From Clostridium paraputrificum (GTDB lineage: Bacteria > Bacillota > Clostridia > Clostridiales > Clostridiaceae), in contig NZ_UAWH01000017.1 in assembly GCF_900447045.1 (NCBI RefSeq), positions 5,001 to 69,000 on the forward strand: DNA of 64,000 nt, given 5' to 3'. Shown here piece after piece: positions 39,384 through 47,759 of the stretch; the stretch's first letter is position 1, and each line of letters begins with the position of its first letter. The notes under the pieces were generated by a model. The model was not told the DNA's origin, did no database searches, and saw only the letters and a list, made by a program, of their open reading frames with translations. Made by a program: the position numbers and the translations under genes.

Positions 39384-39452
39384 TATATAACCTATATATT
39401 TATATATTCATATATTTTTTTATTGTTATATTTATATATTTATATATTTGTA
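39384..39452. repeat. Low-complexity TATATTTATATATTT tract
   Basis: About 70 bp made almost only of tandem variants of ATATATTTAT, with one TTTTTTTATTG interruption. It sits between convergent genes. No gene or RNA is visible. Confidence 0.7.
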
Positions 39453-39465
39453 AGTTATTGAATTT

Positions 39466-40209
39466 TTATTTAGTTGCTTCAGCTTTTCTTTGTAAAATAT
39501 AATTAATCGCAAAACATAAGGAAGATATTACAACAAGAGTTGTTACTCCAATATAAACATTTCTACTTCCATATCCAAATATATTTGAAAATAAACTTCC
39601 TATATTAGCCCAAAAACTTTCTGAAATAAAACTTGATGTTATTGTAAGGGTTGCTATAATTCCTCCAGCAATACACTTTCCAATATTGTTTAGTCTAAAC
39701 AATACTGTAGTAATTAATAACCCTATAGAAAATATAACTAATAATACTCCAACTAAAAATAAGTAATTTCCTAAAAGAGATGTAATACTATTATCAACCT
39801 TAAATGATACACCTTCAAAAAAAGCTATATCTCTAACTTTCCCATAAATCATATCATAGTTCATTGGACACTCTACAAATAAATTATAGATTCTATTGAT
39901 TATAATATCTATCACAGGAATCACCAATGAGACTACAACAGAGTAAAAAAGTGTTCCTAAATAAAAACTTTTTCTAGAAACATTATTAGCTTGTGAAAAG
40001 TAGAAAGGACTTTTAAATGAATTTAAAGCTGTTACAAAAATAAAAATCCATGTACTTAATTCTAAACCTGATGACACAAAATTTCCTTCATTATATTTAG
40101 CTACTATAGTTAATACAACTACTACTGCTATAAATATTGAATAATATATTATAGTTGGTTTAATAAATGTTTCTATTTGATATTTACATACCTTTTTTGC
40201 TTTATCCAT
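39466..40209 (-). CDS. ABC transporter permease (ABC-2-like)
   Basis: 247 aa with about six membrane segments and no signal peptide. After the basic start MDKAKKVCKYQIETFIKPTI come hydrophobic stretches near 20-37, 50-65, 85-105, 155-175, 185-205 and 220-240. Its ATG directly touches the stop codon of the ATPase gene, and the GntR regulator leads the operon. The layout matches YtrA-type regulator/ABC exporter units, which in Bacillus respond to cell-envelope antibiotics. The substrate is not shown by the sequence. Confidence 0.85.
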   Translation of the reverse strand: MDKAKKVCKYQIETFIKPTIIYYSIFIAVVVVLTIVAKYNEGNFVSSGLELSTWIFIFVTALNSFKSPFYFSQANNVSRKSFYLGTLFYSVVVSLVIPVIDIIINRIYNLFVECPMNYDMIYGKVRDIAFFEGVSFKVDNSITSLLGNYLFLVGVLLVIFSIGLLITTVLFRLNNIGKCIAGGIIATLTITSSFISESFWANIGSLFSNIFGYGSRNVYIGVTTLVVISSLCFAINYILQRKAEATK

Positions 40210-41082
40210 CTACACTTCCCCCTTACTTGTTAAATTTACAAATAGCTTTTGAAGCTCAACTTTTGATATTTCTAAATCTAACTCCTTAACTTTCATACTA
40301 TCTTCATTACTTCTCTTGCCCTCTATAGTAACTTTTTTAAATCCGCCAAGAACCTCTTCTGATACTATCTTTTTATCTTTTACATATTCATCAACCTTAT
40401 CACTCTTTCCTGATACCGCATAACATTCAGAGATTAATGATTCTACCGAATTACACTTTAATACCTTTCCATCCTTAATAATAACTACATACTCTATAAG
40501 ATCAGATATTTCTTCAATTATATGGGTTGAAAGGATTATAGTACTTTCATTTTTTTCATAAACCTTTAACAATTCTGAGTAAAATAATTCTCTGTGATTT
40601 GCATCCAAACCTAAAACTGGCTCATCAAATATAAGCACTTCTGCATTAGATGCTAAAGTTATAATAATCTTACATATTGAATTATATCCTGTAGATAAAC
40701 TTCTTAGCTTTTTATCTATATTTAGTTCAAATAATTCACTTAGTTTTTTTGCATAGTCTATATCAAAGTTTTTGTAAAAATCTTTTGTCCACTTGAATAT
40801 ATCTTTAATCTTATATTCAGTAGGTAATAAATCTCTTTCTGTCATAAAATATATCTTAGAAAGTGCCACATCATTTTCTATAGCGCTTTCTCCGTCTACA
40901 ATTATTTCCCCGGAATTTAAAAATACTCTATTTGTTATACAATTTAAAAGAGTTGTTTTACCAGCTCCATTTCTCCCTAAAAGCCCATAAATCTTTCCCG
41001 ACTCAAATTCTAAAGATATATTATCTAAAACCTTATTTGATGCATATGTCTTTACTAACCCAGATATTTTAATATTACTCAT
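40210..41082 (-). CDS. ABC transporter ATP-binding protein
   Basis: 290 aa with Walker A GLLGRNGAGKTTLLNC near 34-49, a Q-loop region, signature LRSLSTGYNSICKI (LSTGY in place of LSGGQ, common in the YtrB/YxlF branch), Walker B VLIFDEPVLGLDA near 152-164 and the switch histidine in ILSTHIIEEI. The start overlaps the GntR gene by 8 nt (ATGAGTAA), so translation is coupled. Pairs with the following permease. Confidence 0.95.
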   Translation of the reverse strand: MSNIKISGLVKTYASNKVLDNISLEFESGKIYGLLGRNGAGKTTLLNCITNRVFLNSGEIIVDGESAIENDVALSKIYFMTERDLLPTEYKIKDIFKWTKDFYKNFDIDYAKKLSELFELNIDKKLRSLSTGYNSICKIIITLASNAEVLIFDEPVLGLDANHRELFYSELLKVYEKNESTIILSTHIIEEISDLIEYVVIIKDGKVLKCNSVESLISECYAVSGKSDKVDEYVKDKKIVSEEVLGGFKKVTIEGKRSNEDSMKVKELDLEISKVELQKLFVNLTSKGEV

Positions 41083-41443
41083 TACTTAGCCCCCTTTTTA
41101 TCATTTCTATTACCTCATCACTTGTTATTCCCAACCTTTTTCCTTCTTCTATTAACTTAGATACATAATTATCAAAAAACGTTGCTCTTCTTTTTTTCTT
41201 TAACTTTTCTTTTGCCCCACTACAAACAAACATACCTACACCTCTCTTTTTATAAATAATATTATCCCCAACTAACAGGTTATATCCCTTTCCTACAGTT
41301 GCTGGATTTATTTTATATGTCACAGATATTTCTGTTGTAGAAGGCACTTGTTCCTCTTCTTCATATATCCCATTTAGAATTCCATCTTCTATTGTGTTAG
41401 CTATTTGTATATAAATTGGTGACTCATCATTAAACTCAAACAT
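41075..41443 (-). CDS. GntR-family regulator, YtrA type
   Basis: 122 aa: a GntR winged helix (about 1-75; SPIYIQIANTIEDGILNGIY, QVPSTTEISVTYKINPATVG) and only a short C-terminal dimerisation helix pair, which is the YtrA subfamily. Such regulators repress their own operon. The ATG at 41443 follows GGGGAGGTG; an ATG seven codons earlier would include that site. It leads an operon with an ABC ATPase and permease, and a matching palindrome overlaps the promoter. Confidence 0.93.
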   Translation of the reverse strand: MFEFNDESPIYIQIANTIEDGILNGIYEEEEQVPSTTEISVTYKINPATVGKGYNLLVGDNIIYKKRGVGMFVCSGAKEKLKKKRRATFFDNYVSKLIEEGKRLGITSDEVIEMIKRGLSNE

Positions 41444-41468
41444 ATTTTCACCTCCCCACCTCATTGGT

Positions 41469-41490
41469 TAGTTACTTATGTAATTAACTA
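41469..41490. promoter_or_regulatory. Probable operator of the GntR/ABC operon
   Basis: Inverted repeat TAGTTA-N10-TAACTA with further inner symmetry (GTTA.TTA..TAA.TAAC). It overlaps the -10 box and the start point, the position expected of an autorepressor site. Confidence 0.7.
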
Positions 41491-41515
41491 TAGCACTCCT
41501 GAATTTTGTCGTCAA
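41487..41515 (-). promoter_or_regulatory. Promoter of the GntR/ABC operon
   Basis: Minus strand TTGACG (41515-41510), 17 bp, TATAGT (41492-41487). Each hexamer has one change from consensus. Confidence 0.8.
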
Positions 41516-41529
41516 GAATTTTTTTCCAT

Positions 41530-41563
41530 AAAATAAAAGAACTGTATTTACACAGTTCTTTTA
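41530..41563 (-). terminator. Intrinsic terminator after the M24 peptidase gene
   Basis: Minus strand stem AAAAGAACTGT/ACAGTTCTTTT with a 6-nt loop, followed by ATTTTATG. Confidence 0.82.
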
Positions 41564-41566
41564 AGC

Positions 41567-42649
41567 TTATTTTTCTATTACTAATAAATCTTTTGTTACA
41601 GAGTTTAAAACCTTGCATCCATCCTTAGTAACCATAACTAAGTCCTCTATTCTTACGCCTATTCTTCCTGGGATATATATTCCTGGCTCTATAGAAAAAA
41701 TCATTCCCTCTTTTACTTCCTCATGGTTCACCGAGCTAACATCACCAAAATCATGATCTTCAATTCCTATACTATGCCCAGTTCTATGAGTAAAGTACTT
41801 TCCATACCCTTTTGATTCTATATAATCCCTCGCAGCTTTATCTATATCTGAGAATTTTACTCCCTCCTTAACCATAGATATTGCATTTAAATTAGCGTTT
41901 TTAACTACTTCATAAACTTCTCTGTCTTCTTCACTTGGTTCACATCCAAAGAATACTGTCCTCGTCATATCTGAGCAATAAGATTTATACACTCCCCCAA
42001 TATCAATTACTATACTTTGACCTTTTTTCAATACAGTATTATCTGTTCCATGATGAGGATCTGCTCCATTTGGACTAAATGCAACTATAGGTGAAAAAGA
42101 AAATTCAAATACACCTTCTTCTTCATAAAGTTCTTTTACACGTTCTGCATAATACTTTTCAGTTTTTCCTTCTTCTAATTCACTTATTAACCTTTCAATT
42201 ACTCTATCATTTTTTTCAGAAGATATGAACATTAACTCTTTTTCTTCTTCATCTTTAACCATTCTTAATCTATCTATAATTGGAGAAGCATTTACATATC
42301 CACTTGCAGCATTCATATCAATTAAAGAAATTAGGAAATGAGCTGGCCAGTTCTTATCTACCCCAATCTTTTCACTTTTATCTAAAAATGACGCTAATAT
42401 TTCTACCGGCTTATCTGTATCCTCATACCAAACTAAATCTACACCTAACTCCTCTTCTACAGGGAATAACTTATTAACTATAAGCTTATGTTCTCCATTT
42501 GTCTTTAATAAAAGCGTAACCATTCTCTCCCCTGGATGAAACCATTTCCCTGTTAAATAAAATATTGCTGGAGGTGCTGAAACTAAAATTTGTTTTAACC
42601 CCTCATTTTTCATTTTTTCTAGTACTTTATTTACTCTATTTTCTTTCAT
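41567..42649 (-). CDS. M24-family metallopeptidase (Xaa-Pro dipeptidase/aminopeptidase-like)
   Basis: 360 aa: an N-terminal creatinase-like domain (about 1-125) and a pita-bread catalytic domain with the five metal ligands visible: Asp in VIDIGGVYKS, Asp in CSDMTRTV, His in HRTGHSIGIEDHDFG, Glu in FSIEPGIY and Glu in GVRIEDLVMV. It probably cleaves X-Pro bonds of peptides in the cytoplasm. The ATG at 42649 follows AGGAG by 8 nt; a GTG three codons earlier is too close. A single-gene unit with its own terminator. Confidence 0.93.
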   Translation of the reverse strand: MKENRVNKVLEKMKNEGLKQILVSAPPAIFYLTGKWFHPGERMVTLLLKTNGEHKLIVNKLFPVEEELGVDLVWYEDTDKPVEILASFLDKSEKIGVDKNWPAHFLISLIDMNAASGYVNASPIIDRLRMVKDEEEKELMFISSEKNDRVIERLISELEEGKTEKYYAERVKELYEEEGVFEFSFSPIVAFSPNGADPHHGTDNTVLKKGQSIVIDIGGVYKSYCSDMTRTVFFGCEPSEEDREVYEVVKNANLNAISMVKEGVKFSDIDKAARDYIESKGYGKYFTHRTGHSIGIEDHDFGDVSSVNHEEVKEGMIFSIEPGIYIPGRIGVRIEDLVMVTKDGCKVLNSVTKDLLVIEK

Positions 42650-42764
42650 TTGTTTCACTCCTAAAATATTAATTACTTTATTCTTATATTACATCACATT
42701 AATTATAATATCTATTTCTTTATGCTATAATTACTTATATATAAAGTGTATTGGAGGAATTTAA

Positions 42765-43463
42765 ATGAAGATAGGAATTATATCAGATATACACGGAAAC
42801 ATTTATGCACTAATGAGAGTGTTAGAGGACTTAGATGATCAAAAAGTAGACACTATTATATGTCTTGGAGATTTAGTTGGATATGGCCCCCATCCAAATG
42901 AAGTAGTTTCTATGATTAGAAGAAAAAACATAATATGTATAAAAGGTAATTACGACGCTTCTGTAGTAGATGGAGCATACACTTATATTAGAGATACAGC
43001 AATTAACTCTTTCTCTCTTCCTTGGACTGTTGAAGAGTTAAGAGCAGAAAATAGATATTATCTAGATAATCTTCCTACAAATATTACTCTAGAGTTTAAT
43101 GGTAAAAGAATAAAGTTTGTTCACGGAAGTAACAATTCTATTAATGAATATCTTTTAGAGGATTCAGATAACACAATTAATATTATGAATTCTTTAGAAG
43201 AAGATGTTTTAGTTTGTGCACATACACATATCCCATCAATAAAAGAATACAATAATAAATTATTTGTTAATGATGGTAGTGTAGGAAAGCCAAAAATAGG
43301 ATCACCTGACTCAACATATTGTATTTTAGACATCGATAAGGATGGTAATATAAAAGGAAAAATAAGACACGTTTCTTATGAATATAAAAGAATAGTAAAA
43401 GATATGCAAATGTTAAACTTCCCTTCCGCTTTAGTAAGAAGTTTTGAAGAAGGCGTTGAATAG
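42765..43463 (+). CDS. Calcineurin-like metallophosphoesterase, YfcE/MJ0936-like
   Basis: 232 aa with the metal-binding set in order: IGIISDIHGN (1-12), LGDLVGYGPHPNE (near 39-51), KGNYDASV, VHGSNN and ICAHTHIP-type block (VCAHTHIPS near 150). These are the dinuclear-metal phosphodiesterases of the YfcE group, whose natural substrates are mostly unknown. The ATG follows TTGGAGG. It stands alone on the plus strand between minus-strand genes. Confidence 0.92.
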   Translation: MKIGIISDIHGNIYALMRVLEDLDDQKVDTIICLGDLVGYGPHPNEVVSMIRRKNIICIKGNYDASVVDGAYTYIRDTAINSFSLPWTVEELRAENRYYLDNLPTNITLEFNGKRIKFVHGSNNSINEYLLEDSDNTINIMNSLEEDVLVCAHTHIPSIKEYNNKLFVNDGSVGKPKIGSPDSTYCILDIDKDGNIKGKIRHVSYEYKRIVKDMQMLNFPSALVRSFEEGVE

Positions 43464-43497
43464 AAATTGGATTAAACATTTTTTACTATCTATCACT

Positions 43498-43537
43498 AAA
43501 AAGTAAGCTATTGCAAAATTGCAATAGCTTACTTTTT
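43498..43537. terminator. Bidirectional terminator between convergent genes
   Basis: An 18-bp near-perfect stem, AAAAAGTAAGCTATTGCA/TGCAATAGCTTACTTTTT. It serves the phosphoesterase gene on the plus strand. On the minus strand the stop codon of the aminopropyltransferase-like gene lies in the base of the stem. Confidence 0.92.
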
Positions 43538-45062
43538 ACCTCCAATTATTAACTGCTTCTAAGTAATACTCTATCAATTGAGGTCTTGAAAGTGTATTGC
43601 TTAACAGTTTGTCTTTATCAACTTTCTCATCTTCACTAAAAGAAAAAAGTTTATCAACGGTTTCATTGTTTAAAAATTTAGTTTCTACATCAACATGTAT
43701 ATTCTCTATATCTATAGGATTTCTTGATGCTAGCTGAAATCCCCACTCACCAAATGATGGTACTTGAACATGATATGGTAAAACATAAAACTCCTCTTCC
43801 TCTAATGTTTTATTAATACACCAAAAAGCTTTTTTAGCATAATATGGACTAGTTGACTGTACAGATATTATCCCACCTTCATTTAGATGACTTCCAACAA
43901 GTCTATAAAAAACATTAGTATAAAGCTTATTTAAATTTTCATCATTAGGGTCTGGCAGATCTATTAATATTACATCAAATAAATCATTACTGTCCTGAAG
44001 ATATTTAAATGCATCATTATATACAACATTCAATTTACTACTAGTTAATGCACCCTTGTTTATATCTACTATGTTCTTATTATTTCTACATAATTCAACC
44101 ATATCTTCATCTAAATCAACTAGTGTTATATTTTCAACATCTTCATATTTAAGTACTTCTCTAGCAGCAAGTCCATCCCCACCGCCAAGAATCAATATTT
44201 TACTCTTACTTTTTGACACTGACATAGGAACATGAACTAAACTTTCATGATACCTATATTCATCAGAACTTGAAAATTGAATATTTCCATTAATAAATAA
44301 TCTTAAGTCGTCCTTATGCTTAGTAACTACTATATTTTGATATGGTGTTTGTTCTTTTATTATTATTTTATCCCTGTATAGCTTACTTTCTATATTATTC
44401 GCTATATTCTCAGAAAAGATTGTGCCTAAAAGCATTAATAATAAAGCTAATACAGCACTTATCTTGAATAAATTAATATTCTTTATATAATTTTTGTACT
44501 TAAGAATTATAATAATTGAAATTATTATATTTAATGTTCCTGTTAAAAATGCTGTAGCAAAGTACCCAAACTTAGGTAAAAGAATTAATGGAAAAGCTAT
44601 AGATCCTATTAACCCTCCAATATAATCAAAACTAAATATGCTTGATAATGTTACCCTTAAATTCTTTGCATTATCCTCAATTATTCTAGTTAGTAAAGGT
44701 ATTTCTAAGCCCACAAGAGTTCCTATTAATATAATTTGTATATACATAACAAGTTCATAAGATTCTATATATACATTTGATAAAAATAGTATCAATGAAC
44801 TTATTCCTCCAAATATCCCAACGCCTAACTCCACAAGTACAAACCAGTCAAACAAGTGCTTTCTAATGAACTTAGATAAATATGAGCCGACTCCCATTGC
44901 ACACATATATAATCCAATAGTTATTGAAAATTGCTTAATGCTATCTCCAACTAAATATGAACTTACTGAACTAATTAAAACTTCATATATTATAGAACAA
45001 CCTGATATTATCAATGTTGTCATCATCAGTATCTTATAATTAAATTTCTTATCTTCTTCCAT
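43536..45062 (-). CDS. Membrane-anchored spermidine synthase-like protein (polyamine aminopropyltransferase family)
   Basis: 508 aa in two parts. Residues 1-220 form about seven membrane segments (ILMMTTLIISGCSIIYEVLI at the start). The C-terminal half is a spermidine synthase-type Rossmann domain: YQNIVVTKHKDDLRLFINGN, ESLVHVPMSV, ILILGGGDGLAAREVLKYED (SAM-binding loop near 290), LVDLDEDMV, and DVILIDLPDPNDENLNKLYT with the catalytic-type Asp. It is the last gene of a unit with DUF350 and two DUF4178 proteins. Enzymes of this membrane type may aminopropylate or methylate something at the membrane; the actual substrate is not known. Confidence 0.9.
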   Translation of the reverse strand: MEEDKKFNYKILMMTTLIISGCSIIYEVLISSVSSYLVGDSIKQFSITIGLYMCAMGVGSYLSKFIRKHLFDWFVLVELGVGIFGGISSLILFLSNVYIESYELVMYIQIILIGTLVGLEIPLLTRIIEDNAKNLRVTLSSIFSFDYIGGLIGSIAFPLILLPKFGYFATAFLTGTLNIIISIIIILKYKNYIKNINLFKISAVLALLLMLLGTIFSENIANNIESKLYRDKIIIKEQTPYQNIVVTKHKDDLRLFINGNIQFSSSDEYRYHESLVHVPMSVSKSKSKILILGGGDGLAAREVLKYEDVENITLVDLDEDMVELCRNNKNIVDINKGALTSSKLNVVYNDAFKYLQDSNDLFDVILIDLPDPNDENLNKLYTNVFYRLVGSHLNEGGIISVQSTSPYYAKKAFWCINKTLEEEEFYVLPYHVQVPSFGEWGFQLASRNPIDIENIHVDVETKFLNNETVDKLFSFSEDEKVDKDKLLSNTLSRPQLIEYYLEAVNNWR

Positions 45063-45101
45063 TTAAATCACCAACAAATATTAAGTGTGATTTTATCACA
45101 C

Positions 45102-45524
45102 TTAATATATTACTCCACTAATTAATAATGCTAATCCTATAAACATTCCCATGACCATTATTCCTGCAGCAGGATTACCCTCACCTATCTCCTTATTTAA
45201 ATCATACTTTTTATTGAATACCTTCATAAACAAATACCCAATAATACAAAATATCATTCCTATAAAGAAATATAACACTGTACTTCCTATCCCCTCTAGT
45301 AATGTTTGTGTCGTATTAGATATACTTGGAGACATTACCGCTGCCCTTAATATTATTCCAACTGCAATAGATGATCCAGCCATAATATATCCTACTGCTA
45401 AATTTCTTTTCTTTATCTCTACAGGAAAATCACATGGTATTACTAAATCTACCAAGAAAGTTCCTAATGTCATTAAGACTATACCTATACATGAATAAAA
45501 AATTGTTATTAAAATATCTTGCAT
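45102..45524 (-). CDS. DUF350 membrane protein
   Basis: 140 aa with four membrane segments and the DUF350 pattern: LITIFYSCIGIVLMTLGTFL, AVGYIMAGSSIAVGIILRAA, FFIGMIFCIIGYLFM and the closing GNPAAGIMVMGMFIGLALLI. The motif ...EIGEGNPAAGI lies between segments 3 and 4. The family (E. coli YjfL) is often encoded beside spermidine synthase-like or ATP-grasp peptide-synthase genes and has no proven role. It starts 15 bp after a DUF4178 gene and precedes the aminopropyltransferase-like gene by 39 bp. Confidence 0.9.
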   Translation of the reverse strand: MQDILITIFYSCIGIVLMTLGTFLVDLVIPCDFPVEIKKRNLAVGYIMAGSSIAVGIILRAAVMSPSISNTTQTLLEGIGSTVLYFFIGMIFCIIGYLFMKVFNKKYDLNKEIGEGNPAAGIMVMGMFIGLALLISGVIY

Positions 45525-45539
45525 TATATATCCCCCTTT

Positions 45540-46664
45540 TTACTTTCCTGAACTTGTTCCCCCACCTGATGTAGGTCTAGAACTTGTACTACTTTGCCTT
45601 ACACTCTCTGAATAATTTTTATATTTATCATTAGTATTTGGATTAATTGTTCCATCATCATAGTTTTCATAACTTGTTGTCTTTTTATTATATCTTGTCC
45701 TATCTGTATTGTATCCTCTGGAATAATAATATCTTCTATAATAAGACGCAGAACTATGTCTTGCTCTATATGGAGCATTACTGCTTGTATAAGAATATAA
45801 CCTTGAGCTTACTTGAACCAATGTTTCATTAGATTCACTAAAATATACTAAGCAATATTCATCTTTAGTTAGTATTGCCACAGTACCGTCATCTGGATTC
45901 TCCTGAACATCCTCCACATCGCCATCTATTCCATCTATTATATCTTTTGATGAACCGTCTACAGTCAAGCTTGTCTTATAAACATCAGCCCTCTCATCAC
46001 TTTCAACTTCTGATGTTATAGAAGTGCTATATTCATAGTTAATACTTGTCTTTAAATATTCTGATATTTTTCTAGAACCACTTCCACTGGTTGATGTAAA
46101 AAAAACTACTAAAGACATAAGTATCAATAAAACTACAACTCCACCTATAAAAATTGACAACGTATTATTTCTTAATTTATGTGAAGAATCTGCACTATTA
46201 GCATACCTATCTTCTTCATATGTTGTTGTATATTCTCTAGTAATCTCACCTTTATCTAAATAATATCCTGTTGAATACTCCTTATCTCCCTCCCAATCTT
46301 CAATAGAAATAACTTTCTCTTCTGTTATATCTTCAAATTCCCTATAACTTACATTATCTCCAACCTGTGTATCACTTACTCCTTCGACATAAGTTACCTT
46401 AGCCGTACCATAGTCGGCCTCTTTATATCCTTTTTTCAGTATTTCATCCTCACTAAATCCCCTAGAGCTATTTTTTTGAGTATATAGTGCATATTCATCA
46501 TAAGTTTCGTCAACACTTAGCCACTTTATTTCTTTTGTATTAGCACACATTACTTTATACTCTGTCCATTTATAATTATCAGCATAATTTATAAATGATA
46601 TTTTCCCTAATACTGAATATAAGATTCCCTCTATCTTTATCTTAGAATTAATATCAAAGTTCAT
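45540..46664 (-). CDS. DUF4178 membrane protein with Ser/Tyr/Arg-rich tail
   Basis: 374 aa. The N-terminal half has two SH3-like DUF4178 modules (KIKIEGILYSVLGKISFINY, WTEYKVMCANTKEIKWLSVD; then YREFEDITEEKVISIEDWEG). One membrane segment near 170-192 (IFIGGVVVLLILMSLVVFF) is followed by an outside domain of about 110 residues (ADVYKTSLTVDGSSKDIIDG). From about 295 comes a low-complexity tail rich in Ser, Tyr, Arg and Asn ending TSSRPTSGGGTSSGK. It lies 3 bp after a shorter paralogue. A scaffold or sensor role is only a guess. Confidence 0.82.
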   Translation of the reverse strand: MNFDINSKIKIEGILYSVLGKISFINYADNYKWTEYKVMCANTKEIKWLSVDETYDEYALYTQKNSSRGFSEDEILKKGYKEADYGTAKVTYVEGVSDTQVGDNVSYREFEDITEEKVISIEDWEGDKEYSTGYYLDKGEITREYTTTYEEDRYANSADSSHKLRNNTLSIFIGGVVVLLILMSLVVFFTSTSGSGSRKISEYLKTSINYEYSTSITSEVESDERADVYKTSLTVDGSSKDIIDGIDGDVEDVQENPDDGTVAILTKDEYCLVYFSESNETLVQVSSRLYSYTSSNAPYRARHSSASYYRRYYYSRGYNTDRTRYNKKTTSYENYDDGTINPNTNDKYKNYSESVRQSSTSSRPTSGGGTSSGK

Positions 46665-46667
46665 TTT

Positions 46668-47660
46668 TTACCCCCCAAAAAAACTCAATTTATTTGAATT
46701 ATATAAATCAAAACTTTTTATATATATGTTTTTCACCTCTTCAGTAGCATCATATATTCCTGCATTAACATCATATTTTCTACTACTTACTTGTATCAAT
46801 ATATCTCCTAAATAACTAGTATAAATAATACAAATTTCTTTATCATTCATAAGTACTATAGTGCCAGTTTCTATGTCTTTGTTTTTGTAATTTACACTGG
46901 CCTTGTTTAATATGCTATTTTTTGTTTTTTCTAGTGTTTGTGATGACATATATACATTAGCTAAGTTATCACCATCACTTAAGGATACCTTGTAAGTAAA
47001 ACTTTCATCAAACCTAACTACATTATCAAGGGTTTCTCCCCTTATTACTCCAATAAACTTAATCCCTAAAAATATTAAAATAAGTACTAGACAAATAGTA
47101 AAGATAGAATATGAAGTTTTTCTAAATCTTTCTTCATCAGAGTTTTCTACAACATTTAATTCATATATATTATCATACATTCCATCTTCATCTTTTACCC
47201 CATCAAAATCTGTTTTTACACTACTAGTTGGTACACTTATTCTATTTTCATTTATAAATTCCCCTATTGAATATTCCTCTTCATCATTCCATCCTTTATA
47301 TTCTATAACCTTTCCTATAAATTCATTTTCAAACCTTCTATACTTTATTTCATCTCCATTACTCCTATTGGAAAGTCCGGTATTAACCACTATTTCTGCA
47401 GTTCCTGAACTATATAAAATAAAATTATTACTAAATAATTCATTAGAGTCAATTCCCCTAAAAAACTCTCTATTTTGAAATAATATGTATTCTTTATAAG
47501 CTTCATTTACTTCTAACCAACATACTTTATTACTATCTAAATCTTCCAATATATATTCTGCCCACTTTTCTTTAGTATTCATATTAGAAAATGTTGTTAC
47601 CCCAATAACTCTATAATTATTATCATCAATTTTCAATTTAGAATTAGTCCTAAAGAACAC
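46668..47660 (-). CDS. DUF4178 membrane protein, shorter paralogue
   Basis: 330 aa. Same plan as the next gene: two DUF4178-like modules (KLKIDDNNYRVIGVTTFSNM, KWAEYILEDLDSNKVCWLEV; YRRFENEFIGKVIEYKGWND), a membrane segment near 190-212 (TICLVLILIFLGIKFIGVI) and an outside domain (ESFTYKVSLSDGDNLANVYM, NDKEICIIYTSYLGDILIQV). The Ser/Tyr-rich tail of its partner is missing. I place the start at GTG 47660, 9 nt after AGGAGG; an earlier GTG would put that site in the gene. First gene of the DUF4178/DUF350/aminopropyltransferase unit. Confidence 0.8.
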   Translation of the reverse strand: MFFRTNSKLKIDDNNYRVIGVTTFSNMNTKEKWAEYILEDLDSNKVCWLEVNEAYKEYILFQNREFFRGIDSNELFSNNFILYSSGTAEIVVNTGLSNRSNGDEIKYRRFENEFIGKVIEYKGWNDEEEYSIGEFINENRISVPTSSVKTDFDGVKDEDGMYDNIYELNVVENSDEERFRKTSYSIFTICLVLILIFLGIKFIGVIRGETLDNVVRFDESFTYKVSLSDGDNLANVYMSSQTLEKTKNSILNKASVNYKNKDIETGTIVLMNDKEICIIYTSYLGDILIQVSSRKYDVNAGIYDATEEVKNIYIKSFDLYNSNKLSFFGG

Positions 47661-47705
47661 CTCACTCACCCTCCTATATTTTACCACAAAGAGTAATAAG
47701 CATAC

Positions 47706-47748
47706 AAAAAAGAGTAATGAATCTAATCTTTGTTCACTACTCTTTTTA
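47706..47748 (-). terminator. Intrinsic terminator after the cytochrome b5-like gene
   Basis: Minus strand AAAAAGAGTAGTGA pairs with TCATTACTCTTTTTT (one mismatch) around a 13-nt loop, ending in a T-run. It separates the gene from the DUF4178 unit. Confidence 0.8.
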
Positions 47749-47759
47749 TACTCTAGTTA

